NCBI RefSeq assembly: GCF_003201475.1
Contig: NZ_QJJK01000001.1
Coordinates: 446,501 to 510,500, forward strand
Length of the DNA: 64,000 nt
From: Chelatococcus asaccharovorans
GTDB taxonomy: Bacteria; Pseudomonadota; Alphaproteobacteria; Rhizobiales; Beijerinckiaceae
Reading direction: 5' to 3'
Positions within the stretch are counted from its first letter, which is position 1. Each line of letters opens with the position of its first letter. Below, piece after piece: positions 50,615-58,798 of the stretch. Below the pieces are notes generated by a model, which saw nothing but the letters and a program-made list of their open reading frames with translations, did not search any database and was not told the origin of the DNA. Both the position numbers and the translations under genes were made by a program.

Positions 50615-52500
50615 GCTGATTCACCATGCTGCAGAACGGGAAGCGTGAGACGGAACGTCGCTCCACCGCCCGGCACGCTTTCGACCGTGAGCGTCCCGCC
50701 ATGAGCTTGGGCGGTGGTGCGGCAAATCGCAAGCCCCATGCCCATCCCGTCCGGCTTGGTCGTGAAAAAGGGATCGAACAGGCGTTCGAGATTTGCCGCG
50801 GAGATGCCGGGCCCCGTATCGCTCAGCGCAATCTCGATGCCGGCTTCGGGTCTGTGCTCTGCCGCTATCGTCAGCAGGCGCCGGCCGTCATGCTCGGCCA
50901 TCGCCTGGCCGGCATTGACCATCAGGTTGACGACGACCTGCTGGAGCTGAACCCGGTCCCCGATCACGGGCGGCAGGCCAGGCGGGATCTCGACGTGGAA
51001 CTCGACCTGCGCGCGCACGAGTTCGCGCTGGACGAGCTGCGCCGCCTCCTCGATGAGGGTCGCGACGTCGAGGGGGGTCGGCGGAGCCGGCGTCTTGGTC
51101 AGGAAGGCCCGGATCCGCTTGACGATCTCGCTCGCCCGGCGCCCTTCGGAGACCACGCGCCCCAGCGCGCTGTCGACCTCCGTGAGGTCGGGCTCGGGGC
51201 GCCTGAGCCAGCGCAGCGCGGCCTCGCCGCTGGTCACCACCGCCATCAGCGGCTGGTTGACCTCATGGGCGATGGAGGCGGTCAGTTCGCCCAGCGTCGC
51301 GACGCGCGCGGCATGCGCGAGTTCCGCCTGGGCTTGCAGCAGAGCATCCTGGGCGCGGCGGCGGTCCGTGACGTCGACGACGAAGACCAGCACATTGCCG
51401 TCGCCGTCGGCGGCGGTCGGAAAGGTGATCGTGAAGATCACGGGTACGCGTCTGCCATCAACCGTGACGATTTCGGTTTCGCCCTCGTGGAAGCCGTCAC
51501 CGCGGGCGAAGGCGGCGAGAGCTGGCCCGAAGGTCGGGTCCGCCTCCACCAGCACGTTATCCACCGAGCGGTGGAAATCCGCGCGGGTCTCCGCGCCCAT
51601 CATGGCGAGGAAGGCGGGATTGACATCGACGATCCGCGTCAACCTGCGCAAGCGCGCGACGAATTCGGGATGGCCGGCGAGATAGGCGGACATCGCCGCG
51701 CCGCCCTGGATCCCGAGCGCAGCAATCTCGGCCCGCGTCGCGGTCCAGTCCTCCTGCACGACGCCGACCCGGCTGGCATTGAACATGTGCCGATAGCGCC
51801 TTTCGCTGCGGACCAACGCGGTATGCGCCGCCTTGCGTTCGGTGACATCCGTATTGGTCTCGAACACGCCGACGACCTCGCCGTGCCCGTCGCGCTGGAG
51901 GGCCCACCGGCTTTCAACCGTGATCCAGTTGCCCGCCTTGGTGCGATGCTCAAGGGTGCCGTCCCAGCGTCCGGTATCCTGGAGAATGCCGTCGATTGCA
52001 TCGCGCCGTATGGGGTAGCGCGTCTCGAGCAACGCGTCGGCAACCCGCCCCATGACCTCGGCCGAAGACCACCCATAGATATCTTCCGCCGCGCGGTTCC
52101 AGAAGGTGATCCGCCCGAGCGGGTCGCGCACGAAGATCATGTCGTGCGAGAGGTTCAGCAGCCTCGCCTGCGCAGCAAGCGTCGCCGTCGCGGCCTGATT
52201 CTTCAGCGCGAGCGCTGTCGCGATGGCTGTCGCCGCGACGCTCACCAGCGCCCGCAATATCGGGGCTCCCGCGTGCAGGCTGTGCGTGCCCATATAGGCG
52301 ACGATGGTCAAGACCAGGCTGGCAGTGGCCGCCACGATGATGTCGATGCGCCTGCCCGTGCCCGCCGCCAGAAGCACAACCAGAACATAGAGAACCGCGA
52401 CCGCGCCCTCCAGCGGCGACAGCGTGTCGAACAGGAAGATGAAGAGCGCGAGCAGCGCCGCCGCCATGCGAAACGCCGTCCTCCTCATGGTCGATGTCAT
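50611..52500 (-). CDS. PAS-domain sensor histidine kinase, membrane-bound
   Basis: 629 residues from ATG 52500; an open frame runs 134 codons further but without protein-like character. Three or four hydrophobic segments (about 8-95) form a membrane module, followed by two PAS domains (SHDMIFVRDPLGRITFWN near 118; a second around 245-375 ending VFVVDVTDRRRAQDAL). The HisKA box carries His412 in IAHEVNQPL, and the ATPase domain has VVNLMVNAGQAM, DTGPGIS and GMGMGLAICR. No haem-binding FixL His motif was recognised, so oxygen sensing is not shown. Partner of the FixJ-type regulator it overlaps. Confidence 0.9.
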   Translation of the reverse strand: MTSTMRRTAFRMAAALLALFIFLFDTLSPLEGAVAVLYVLVVLLAAGTGRRIDIIVAATASLVLTIVAYMGTHSLHAGAPILRALVSVAATAIATALALKNQAATATLAAQARLLNLSHDMIFVRDPLGRITFWNRAAEDIYGWSSAEVMGRVADALLETRYPIRRDAIDGILQDTGRWDGTLEHRTKAGNWITVESRWALQRDGHGEVVGVFETNTDVTERKAAHTALVRSERRYRHMFNASRVGVVQEDWTATRAEIAALGIQGGAAMSAYLAGHPEFVARLRRLTRIVDVNPAFLAMMGAETRADFHRSVDNVLVEADPTFGPALAAFARGDGFHEGETEIVTVDGRRVPVIFTITFPTAADGDGNVLVFVVDVTDRRRAQDALLQAQAELAHAARVATLGELTASIAHEVNQPLMAVVTSGEAALRWLRRPEPDLTEVDSALGRVVSEGRRASEIVKRIRAFLTKTPAPPTPLDVATLIEEAAQLVQRELVRAQVEFHVEIPPGLPPVIGDRVQLQQVVVNLMVNAGQAMAEHDGRRLLTIAAEHRPEAGIEIALSDTGPGISAANLERLFDPFFTTKPDGMGMGLAICRTTAQAHGGTLTVESVPGGGATFRLTLPVLQHGESA

Positions 52501-52932
52501 GCTCGCTGTCCTGCGGGTTGTCTTGAGCGGTGGACTGGGCGGCCCCGCGTCCTTTGAGAACGGGCGGGGCGGATCGCCACGATCGGAGAGAAGGGGGACG
52601 ACATGAATGAAATCCGGCGAGCACGAAGCTCGCTCACCATAGATCATCCGCGCCGTCCGCAACGGCGCATCATCGATACGGCCTGTGGAAAAATCAGCGG
52701 TGGTTTCCCGACGGATCAAGGCGCACCGGGCATTCGAGCCCGGCATCCTCCTGTTCGGCATCGCCATCGCGCGGGAAGGCGTATCCAGGTGCCGCAGTGT
52801 CGGCTCCGCCCGCCGTCCATAAACACAGGTATGAGACGGATATGCCTTCGTTCGATTCAGGCAAGGCCCGCGGCGCTCTACGGTCAGGACATCGGGGAAC
52901 ACGGTTCCTCGTCATCCAACTGGAGAGTTGCC
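52501..52932. promoter_or_regulatory. Divergent control region between kinase and dps genes
   Basis: 432 bases without a supported gene. The one structured element seen is an inverted repeat, GGAAC-ACG-GTTCC, at 52896-52908, 24 bases before the dps start. This could be a regulator site for dps. A GGAAC -35 element of the alphaproteobacterial general stress sigma factor was considered, but no CGTT follows at the right spacing. Confidence 0.4.
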
Positions 52933-53451
52933 ATGAACGACCTGTCCCTCCAAACGGTCCCCGGCGCCGCGCTGCGCACCCCGACCGATCTCGGCGCCAA
53001 CGCCACCACGGACATCGCTGCAGCGCTCACCGGCGTCCTCGCCGATATGTTCGCGCTCTATCTGAAGACCAAGAACTTCCACTGGCATATGTTCGGCCCG
53101 CATTTCCGCGACTATCACCTGTTGCTTGACGACCAGGGCGACCAGATCTTCGCGACGACCGACGCACTGGCCGAGCGCGTCCGCAAGGTCGGCGGCACGA
53201 CGCTGCGCTCGATCGGCCATATCGGCCGGCTGCAGCGCCTCCTCGACAACGATGCCGACTACGTCACTCCGCAGGACATGCTGGCCGAGCTTGCCGACGA
53301 CAACCGCAGCCTGACCGGCTACCTGCGCGCTGCCCACGAGGTCTGCGAAACCCATAACGACGTGGCTTCGACCAGCCTGATCGAGGTCTGGATCGACGAA
53401 GCCGAGCGCCGCAGCTGGTTCCTCTACGAGATGACACGGCCGGCGCGCTGA
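52933..53451 (+). CDS. dps: Dps-family ferritin-like DNA-protection protein
   Basis: 172 residues from ATG 52933 (GGAGAG 7 bases upstream). The ferroxidase ligand region is clear: KNFHWHMFGPHFRDYHLLLDDQ (parts near 50-70) followed by IFATTDALAERVRKVGG. Dps stores iron as ferric oxide, consumes H2O2 and can coat DNA. First gene of a plus-strand run with a peroxiredoxin and a DsbA-like gene, so an oxidative-stress unit. Confidence 0.93.
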   Translation: MNDLSLQTVPGAALRTPTDLGANATTDIAAALTGVLADMFALYLKTKNFHWHMFGPHFRDYHLLLDDQGDQIFATTDALAERVRKVGGTTLRSIGHIGRLQRLLDNDADYVTPQDMLAELADDNRSLTGYLRAAHEVCETHNDVASTSLIEVWIDEAERRSWFLYEMTRPAR

Positions 53452-53487
53452 GCGCCTCTCCCCACGCGCTAACGAGAAGACAAGACC

Positions 53488-53997
53488 ATGTCAGACACGC
53501 ATTCGGATGAGGCATTGGCTGCAGGCACGCCTGCTCCCGCCTTCAGCCTGCCGGCGACGCCCGATCAGATGGTCTCGCTGGACGATCTCAGCGGCAAACC
53601 GGTGATCATCGCTTTCTACCCCGCAGACTGGAGCCCGGTCTGCGGCGACCAGATGGCGCTCTACAACGAGATCCTGCCCGAGTTCCACAAGGCCGGAGCC
53701 CAGCTGGTGGGTATCTCGGTGGACGGCGTCTGGTGCCACGCCGCCTTCGCAAACGACCGCAAGCTGCATTTTCCGCTGCTGGCGGATTTCGAGCCGAAGG
53801 GCGCCGTCGCCCGCCGCTATCGCGTCTATCGCGAGAAGGAAGGGATCGCCGAGCGCGCGCTCTTCGTCATCGACGGGGCCGGCATCATCCGCTGGAGCTT
53901 CGTCTCCCCGCTCGGCATCAACCCGGGGGCCGATGGAATCCTCGAGGCTCTCGAAACACTCGGCGCTGCAGCGCCTGCGGAAGGAAACCCATCATGA
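53488..53997 (+). CDS. AhpC/TSA-family peroxiredoxin
   Basis: 169 residues. The peroxidatic Cys52 lies in FYPADWSPVCGDQ, where the usual TFVCPTE is replaced by SPVCGDQ, a subfamily feature of the AhpE/bacterioferritin-comigratory-like group. A GISVDGVWCHAAFA segment follows with a second Cys (Cys83). It reduces H2O2 and organic peroxides using thiol partners. 36 bases after dps, and its stop overlaps the DsbA-like start (ATGA). Confidence 0.9.
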   Translation: MSDTHSDEALAAGTPAPAFSLPATPDQMVSLDDLSGKPVIIAFYPADWSPVCGDQMALYNEILPEFHKAGAQLVGISVDGVWCHAAFANDRKLHFPLLADFEPKGAVARRYRVYREKEGIAERALFVIDGAGIIRWSFVSPLGINPGADGILEALETLGAAAPAEGNPS

Positions 53998-54548
53998 CCC
54001 ATCTCGCGGTTCCCGTCGGCAGCCAGGACCACACGCAGGGCCAGGCCCAGTCGGCCGTCACCCTCGTGGAATACGGCGACTATGAATGCCCCTATTGCGG
54101 CGAAGCCTATCCGATCCTCAAGGCCGTACAGCACGCCATGGGCGACCAGATGCGCTTTGTCTTCCGCAACTTCCCGATTTCCGAACTGCATCCCCATGCG
54201 GTCCGCGCCGCGGAATTCGCAGAGGCCGCCGCTGGCCTCGGCCGGTTTTGGCAGGCGCACGACATGCTTTACGAAAACCAGGCCGCACTGACCGACGCGG
54301 ACCTCTTCGGCTATGGCCTGCGCCTGGGGCTCGCTTCCGACGTGGTGGCAGAGGGATTGGACGGCCGCTTCGACGCGAAGATCCGGTCCGATTTCATGGG
54401 CGGCGTCCGCAGCGGCGTGAACGGCACACCGAGCCTGTTCATCAACGGGCTCCGCTATGACGGCGAACGCGACGTCGACAGCCTCGTCGATGCCTTGCGG
54501 CATGCCGCCCGCGAAGCCATCCGCCCCCGCGCCGGCATGCATCGCTAG
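53994..54548 (+). CDS. DsbA-family thioredoxin-fold protein (FrnE/DsbA-like), cytosolic
   Basis: 184 residues from ATG 53994, overlapping the peroxiredoxin stop by 4 bases. The active site CPYC is at 32-35 (DYECPYCGEAYP), followed by the all-helical insertion and the cis-Pro loop GVNGTPSLFING near 140. There is no signal peptide, so it acts in the cytoplasm. Coupling to the peroxiredoxin suggests it recycles it or handles glutathione/low-molecular-weight thiol adducts. Confidence 0.9.
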   Translation: MTHLAVPVGSQDHTQGQAQSAVTLVEYGDYECPYCGEAYPILKAVQHAMGDQMRFVFRNFPISELHPHAVRAAEFAEAAAGLGRFWQAHDMLYENQAALTDADLFGYGLRLGLASDVVAEGLDGRFDAKIRSDFMGGVRSGVNGTPSLFINGLRYDGERDVDSLVDALRHAAREAIRPRAGMHR

Positions 54549-54643
54549 ATTGCGGCTCCTCCGGGGTTGCGCTTCCTTGGTCCAAGGATGCTCGATCTTG
54601 GTGACATGCGGCTCGAGGCGGGGTGGCGCGGCCGCGTATCGTC

Positions 54644-55669
54644 TCAGGTCCGTGGCGGCCCGACCGATGCGCGCAGATGGAATTCATTGGGAACGAGGAC
54701 ATGGCGCCCCTCCGCTGCCGCCTGGGAACGCAGCCGGTCGAGCAGCAGCCCCGCCGCGACGCGCCCGACCTCGGCCTGATCCCAGCTGACGATCGAAATC
54801 GGTGGCGTATGCAGTTCGGCGAGTTCGGAATTGCCGGCACCGATCACCGAGATGTCGCCGGGAATACTCATGCCGCGACTGCGAATGGCGCGCAGCACGC
54901 CTGACAGCATGTCGATGCCGCCCGAGAGGATCGCGGTCGGCGGGTTGCGCTGCCCCAAGAGCGCGGATGCGAAGCGAAACCCCGCGCTGGGCAGGAAGCT
55001 CCCGGTCTGGACGAGAGAAGGGTCGACTGTCAGCCCAAACGCCTCGTAGGCCTTATAATAGCCCTTGATGCGCTCCTTGGCCGGATAAAGATCCTTCTCG
55101 CCGGTGATGAGCGCAATCCGCCGATGGCCGAGGCCGATGAGGTGCTCAACGGCCAGGCGCGTGCCGCCGGCATGGTCGGCCATGACGCCATCGGCCCAGT
55201 CGACGGGGTCGCGATCGACCAGCACGATCGGAATGCCGAGTTCGCGCAGGAAGGCCTCGAATTCGCCGACGATCGGGGTATAGGGCCCGATCATCACCCC
55301 ATCGGCCTGGCGCCGCGCCAGGCGCTCGAGGAGCCCGCGCTCGCGCTCGCTTCGCCCCTCCGAGTTCGAGATCAGCAGGGAGAATCCGGCCTCGTCGAGG
55401 ACGTCATGCGCGGCGCGCACGAAGCCGGCGAGCTGCGGAACGTTGATCTCGCGCAGCACGCAACCGATCGTGAAGGTCGAGCCGATCCGCATGCTCTGCG
55501 CGATCGCGTTGGGCGAGTAGCCCATCTCGTCGATGGCGCGCTGCACGCGGCGCTTGATCTCAGGCTTGACGGTGCTGTGGCCGTTCAGCACGCGCGACAC
55601 GGTCCCAACCGCGACGCCCGCCGCCAAGGCGACGTCACGGATGGTATTTTTCGTGCCACGGGTCGCCAT
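54644..55669 (-). CDS. LacI-family transcriptional regulator
   Basis: 341 residues. HTH TIRDVALAAGVAVGTVSRVLNG near 9-30 with the LacI hinge NAIAQSM; the periplasmic-binding-like core carries IGPYTPIVGEFE, ITGEKDLYP and SVIGAGNSEL. LacI proteins bind near-palindromes with a central CG; the perfect ATGAAACGTTTCAT at 62961-62974 in front of the CoA-transferase gene fits. It is at the downstream end of the minus-strand catabolic cluster it probably controls. Confidence 0.92.
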   Translation of the reverse strand: MATRGTKNTIRDVALAAGVAVGTVSRVLNGHSTVKPEIKRRVQRAIDEMGYSPNAIAQSMRIGSTFTIGCVLREINVPQLAGFVRAAHDVLDEAGFSLLISNSEGRSERERGLLERLARRQADGVMIGPYTPIVGEFEAFLRELGIPIVLVDRDPVDWADGVMADHAGGTRLAVEHLIGLGHRRIALITGEKDLYPAKERIKGYYKAYEAFGLTVDPSLVQTGSFLPSAGFRFASALLGQRNPPTAILSGGIDMLSGVLRAIRSRGMSIPGDISVIGAGNSELAELHTPPISIVSWDQAEVGRVAAGLLLDRLRSQAAAEGRHVLVPNEFHLRASVGPPRT

Positions 55670-55717
55670 GTACTGAACCTGTTGCTTTCCTTCGCCGCGG
55701 GACCGCCACGCGCTGTC

Positions 55718-56605
55718 TCAGGCCGTGTAGGCCCACTGCTCAGCGACGATCGAATAGCGCCCGTTTTCACCTCTCATATGGCCAAAGCCCGGAAAATGCA
55801 CGTGCATGCCGGCCACCAGCAGATCATCGGCGATCACCATATCGAGGATGCGCTGGCGCGACCTGACCCCGCGTTCCGGATCCGTGTCGAACTGCATCGC
55901 GACCTCGGGCCGTGCCAGCTGGATTTCGGGCACATGGACCGTATCACCCCAGACAATCATGGATTGGCGGCCGGATGACACCACATAGGAGCAATGCCCC
56001 GGCGTATGCCCGGGACAGGGGATTGCGATGATGCCGGGCAGAATTTCGCCATCGCGGAAGGTCCTCACCTTGTCGGCGGCCCTGTAAGGATCGAGTTGCT
56101 CGCGGCCCCACTGGAAATAGCGCAGGCGCTGACGCTCCGTCGCCCGCGCCATCGCGGCGTCGTCGTACCAATGATCGATCTCGGCTTGATGAACGATGAC
56201 CTCGGCATTGGGGAAGATCGGCTGCCCCGTCGCGACGTCGGTCAATCCATTGGAATGATCGGGATGGACATGGGTCAGGATCACACCATCGACCGAACCC
56301 GCCGTGATCCCGGCCGCGGCGAGATTGTCCATCAGGCGACCGCAGGTCGGCCCCATGAAGTGCTGGGAGCCGCAATCCACCAGATAGGTCTTGCCGCCAA
56401 AGCGCAACGCGAAGACGTTGATCGAGATGCGCGGCGGCGCGATGCGGTGTTCGCGCGCCAGGATCGCCCTGACCTCGTCCTCGGGGATGTCGCGGAAGAT
56501 CTCATAGCCCATGTCCATATAGCCGTCGCTCAGGCCCGTGACGAGCACATCGCCGAGCTGGCGGTGATAGACGGCAGGGACCTGCTTGAAAGGATGAGGG
56601 GTCAT
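55718..56605 (-). CDS. Metallo-beta-lactamase-fold hydrolase
   Basis: 295 residues. Metal-binding HxHxDH in ILTHVHPDHSNG near 111-119, then PCPGHTPGHCS near 200 and VWGDTVHVPE near 217 (Asp ligand), and a late MHVHFPGFGH. The architecture is that of AHL-lactonase/alkylsulfatase-like or glyoxalase-II-like hydrolases with unassigned substrate; the pattern QLGDVLVTGLSDGY at the N-terminus is common in the exported lactonase group, but no signal is seen here. It overlaps the next upstream gene by 4 bases. Confidence 0.88.
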   Translation of the reverse strand: MTPHPFKQVPAVYHRQLGDVLVTGLSDGYMDMGYEIFRDIPEDEVRAILAREHRIAPPRISINVFALRFGGKTYLVDCGSQHFMGPTCGRLMDNLAAAGITAGSVDGVILTHVHPDHSNGLTDVATGQPIFPNAEVIVHQAEIDHWYDDAAMARATERQRLRYFQWGREQLDPYRAADKVRTFRDGEILPGIIAIPCPGHTPGHCSYVVSSGRQSMIVWGDTVHVPEIQLARPEVAMQFDTDPERGVRSRQRILDMVIADDLLVAGMHVHFPGFGHMRGENGRYSIVAEQWAYTA

Positions 56606-57393
56606 CGGGGCTGCTCCGCGAGGCGCGCGACGAGAGCTGGATCGTCGCGCCGGTGATGCCAGGCGCGTCCGACGCGCAGGCCGGTGGTGGACCAGAGACG
56701 GATCTGCATGAGCGCATAGGCCCAGGCCACCGCGACCACGTCCATGATCGGCGCCCCGGCGACCGCGCGGACGCCGTGGCGCATGAGCAATTCGGCCAGC
56801 ACGCCTTCGGCGGGAATGATGACGTCCGCGCCGCGCGCGACGAGGCGCTCGGCGGCCGTCGTGAAGCTGGCGATGACAGGCTCAGGATCGGCATAGGCCT
56901 TGGCCAGCGCAGGCTCGTCGAGTGCGGGATCGAGCGCGACGACATCGAGAACGCGCGCCCCAAGCCCATGCTTGTCCACCGCCGTCCGGGTCATCCACTG
57001 CACCGCCGGCGCATTGGAGACCAGGCCGATATACCGGCCGAGCGAGCAGCCGACGAGCAAGCCCGCTTCGGTCAGCGAGGCCACGGGAATGTCCACCGCC
57101 GAGCGGATTTCGCGCAGGAAGGGCTCGCTGAACGAACCGATCACGAAGGCGTCGTAGCCCTCGCGCTCGGCCTCGATCGCATTCTCGATCACGCAGCCGA
57201 GCAAGCGGTGATAGGCATAAGCGTTGCCCAGGGCCGCCGTGGCGGAAAGACCGCCATAGGTGCCGCTCGGCAGCCCGTGGACGACAAGTTCGGCCTCGCT
57301 TCCCATCACCTCGCGCCCATGGTCTTCCAGCGCCTTCTTATAGACCTGCAAATGCTGGAGTTCATTCACGGACTGATGCCAGATCCGGGTCAT
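56602..57393 (-). CDS. Asp/Glu/hydantoin racemase-fold protein lacking the catalytic Cys pair
   Basis: 263 residues with the pseudosymmetric racemase fold: an N-terminal VNELQHLQVYKKALEDHG, then VIGSFSEPFLREIR where the first catalytic Cys would be (Ser87 here), and IIPAEGVLAELL where the second would be (Glu196). Canonical members have VxACFxDP and GCxGM. Maleate isomerases and aryl-malonate decarboxylases also need at least one Cys at these places. Cys67 and Cys116 are elsewhere. It may be a binding protein or a new activity in the cluster. It overlaps the metallohydrolase gene, and 21 bases separate it from the MmgE/PrpD gene. Confidence 0.75.
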   Translation of the reverse strand: MTRIWHQSVNELQHLQVYKKALEDHGREVMGSEAELVVHGLPSGTYGGLSATAALGNAYAYHRLLGCVIENAIEAEREGYDAFVIGSFSEPFLREIRSAVDIPVASLTEAGLLVGCSLGRYIGLVSNAPAVQWMTRTAVDKHGLGARVLDVVALDPALDEPALAKAYADPEPVIASFTTAAERLVARGADVIIPAEGVLAELLMRHGVRAVAGAPIMDVVAVAWAYALMQIRLWSTTGLRVGRAWHHRRDDPALVARLAEQPR

Positions 57394-57414
57394 CGGACAG
57401 CTCTCCCTTCGCGC

Positions 57415-58788
57415 TCAACTCCGGGACGCATGGCTGGTCAGTTCGAGTTCACGCAGCGATTTCAGCGCGTCGAGACGCCAGAGCTGGTCGAACAGCCGGG
57501 CCGACTGCGCATTGTCGAAGACCCGGGTCGCGCAATCAAGGAACTTGTCCCGGAGTTCCTCGCGCGTCAGCGGCATCGTCCAGCTGCCCTTGGCGTGGAC
57601 GACAGGGGCATGCTCCAGCACGTCGCCGGAGGCGAGCACGACGGACACACGATCATCCGGCGCGAAAGGCTGGTCGCCCGGCATCACTTCGTCGGTGGTG
57701 GTGCAACGCACCTTGCCGATCGCCGCGCGGACATCGTCGCGCAGGACGAAGCCGTCCGTCAGTTCGGCAAGGCCGACGCGCCCGGCGATCAAGGCCGCCG
57801 CCATGGCGAATTCCATGCTGAACTTGGCCTCGAGCCCGGTCTGCGGATTGGCGTTGCGCAGCATCAGCTTCTGCGTGCGGCCGGTGTGGACGCGGATCTC
57901 GCGGACATCCTGAGCCTTGAGGCCATGCGCAGCGACGAGCCCCAGCATCGCATCGATCGAGCGATGCGTCGCATAGCAGGTCGGATAGCGCTTCACGTTG
58001 ATGCCGAGATCGGCGAGGCGCCAGTTCGCGCCGAGATCAATCGTGCCGTGCTCGATGTCCGGGGTGCCCGACGGCGAATGGGCGCGCAGGAAGCCGGTGC
58101 GGTGCTCGAGCACGTCCGGCGAGGCGGTAAAGCCTTGCGCGGCCAGCCGTGCCGCGAGCACGCCGGACTGTGCCGTGCGCCCGGCATGGAGCGACTTGGT
58201 CATGGTGCCGAAATTGGCGACGAGACCGGACGCCAGCGAGGCGCCGATGGCGATGGCATGGCCGGTCTTCTCGGCGTCGAGCCCGTGCAGGCGGGCGCAG
58301 GCGGCGGCGGTCGCGAGCGTGCCCATCACCGCGGTGGGGTGGAAGCCGCGTTCATGGAGGTGGCCCGGCTCGAGGGCGGCGAGCTGCGCCCAGAGCTCGT
58401 AACCCGCAACATAGGCGGCGATCGCCTCCGCCCCGCTCGCATCGAGCGTCCAGCCCTCGGCCAGGATCGCCGGAACCAGCACCGCGCTGGGATGGCCGGC
58501 GAGCGCGACGTCGTCATAATCGAGCACATGCGCGGCGACGCCGTTGACCAGGGCCGCGTCGGACGCGACGAGGTTGCGGCCCCCGGGGATCTCCGGCGCG
58601 CCGTCGTTCTGGGTGGTGGCCGCGAGCATCGCCGCGACGATGCGCACCGGCTCCTCGGCGGCGCCCGCAATCATGACGCCGACGCAGTCGACGATGCCGA
58701 TGCGCGCGGCCTCGATGCAGCGTTGGGGCAGGTCGGGCGGCTTGATGGCGGCGACGAATTCCGCCGCTTGACGCGTGATATCCAGCAT
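57415..58788 (-). CDS. MmgE/PrpD-family protein
   Basis: 457 residues from ATG 58788. Family-typical helical N-terminal domain (RIGIVDCVGVMIAG near 30; HVLDYDDVALAGHPSAVLVPAILA near 85-108) and the C-terminal part starting near 270 with NVKRYPTCYATHRSIDA. The family includes 2-methylcitrate dehydratase PrpD, cis-aconitate decarboxylase and iminodisuccinate epimerase, so activity on a branched tri- or dicarboxylate is likely. Next to acyl-CoA, HMG-CoA-lyase and CoA-transferase genes it may act before or beside activation of an organic acid to its CoA ester. Confidence 0.9.
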   Translation of the reverse strand: MLDITRQAAEFVAAIKPPDLPQRCIEAARIGIVDCVGVMIAGAAEEPVRIVAAMLAATTQNDGAPEIPGGRNLVASDAALVNGVAAHVLDYDDVALAGHPSAVLVPAILAEGWTLDASGAEAIAAYVAGYELWAQLAALEPGHLHERGFHPTAVMGTLATAAACARLHGLDAEKTGHAIAIGASLASGLVANFGTMTKSLHAGRTAQSGVLAARLAAQGFTASPDVLEHRTGFLRAHSPSGTPDIEHGTIDLGANWRLADLGINVKRYPTCYATHRSIDAMLGLVAAHGLKAQDVREIRVHTGRTQKLMLRNANPQTGLEAKFSMEFAMAAALIAGRVGLAELTDGFVLRDDVRAAIGKVRCTTTDEVMPGDQPFAPDDRVSVVLASGDVLEHAPVVHAKGSWTMPLTREELRDKFLDCATRVFDNAQSARLFDQLWRLDALKSLRELELTSHASRS

Positions 58789-58798
58789 GGTCGCCTCC

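Noticed and set aside
52896-52917. General stress sigma factor (EcfG-type) promoter before dps
   Set aside because: GGAAC is present but no CGTT lies 16-18 bases downstream.
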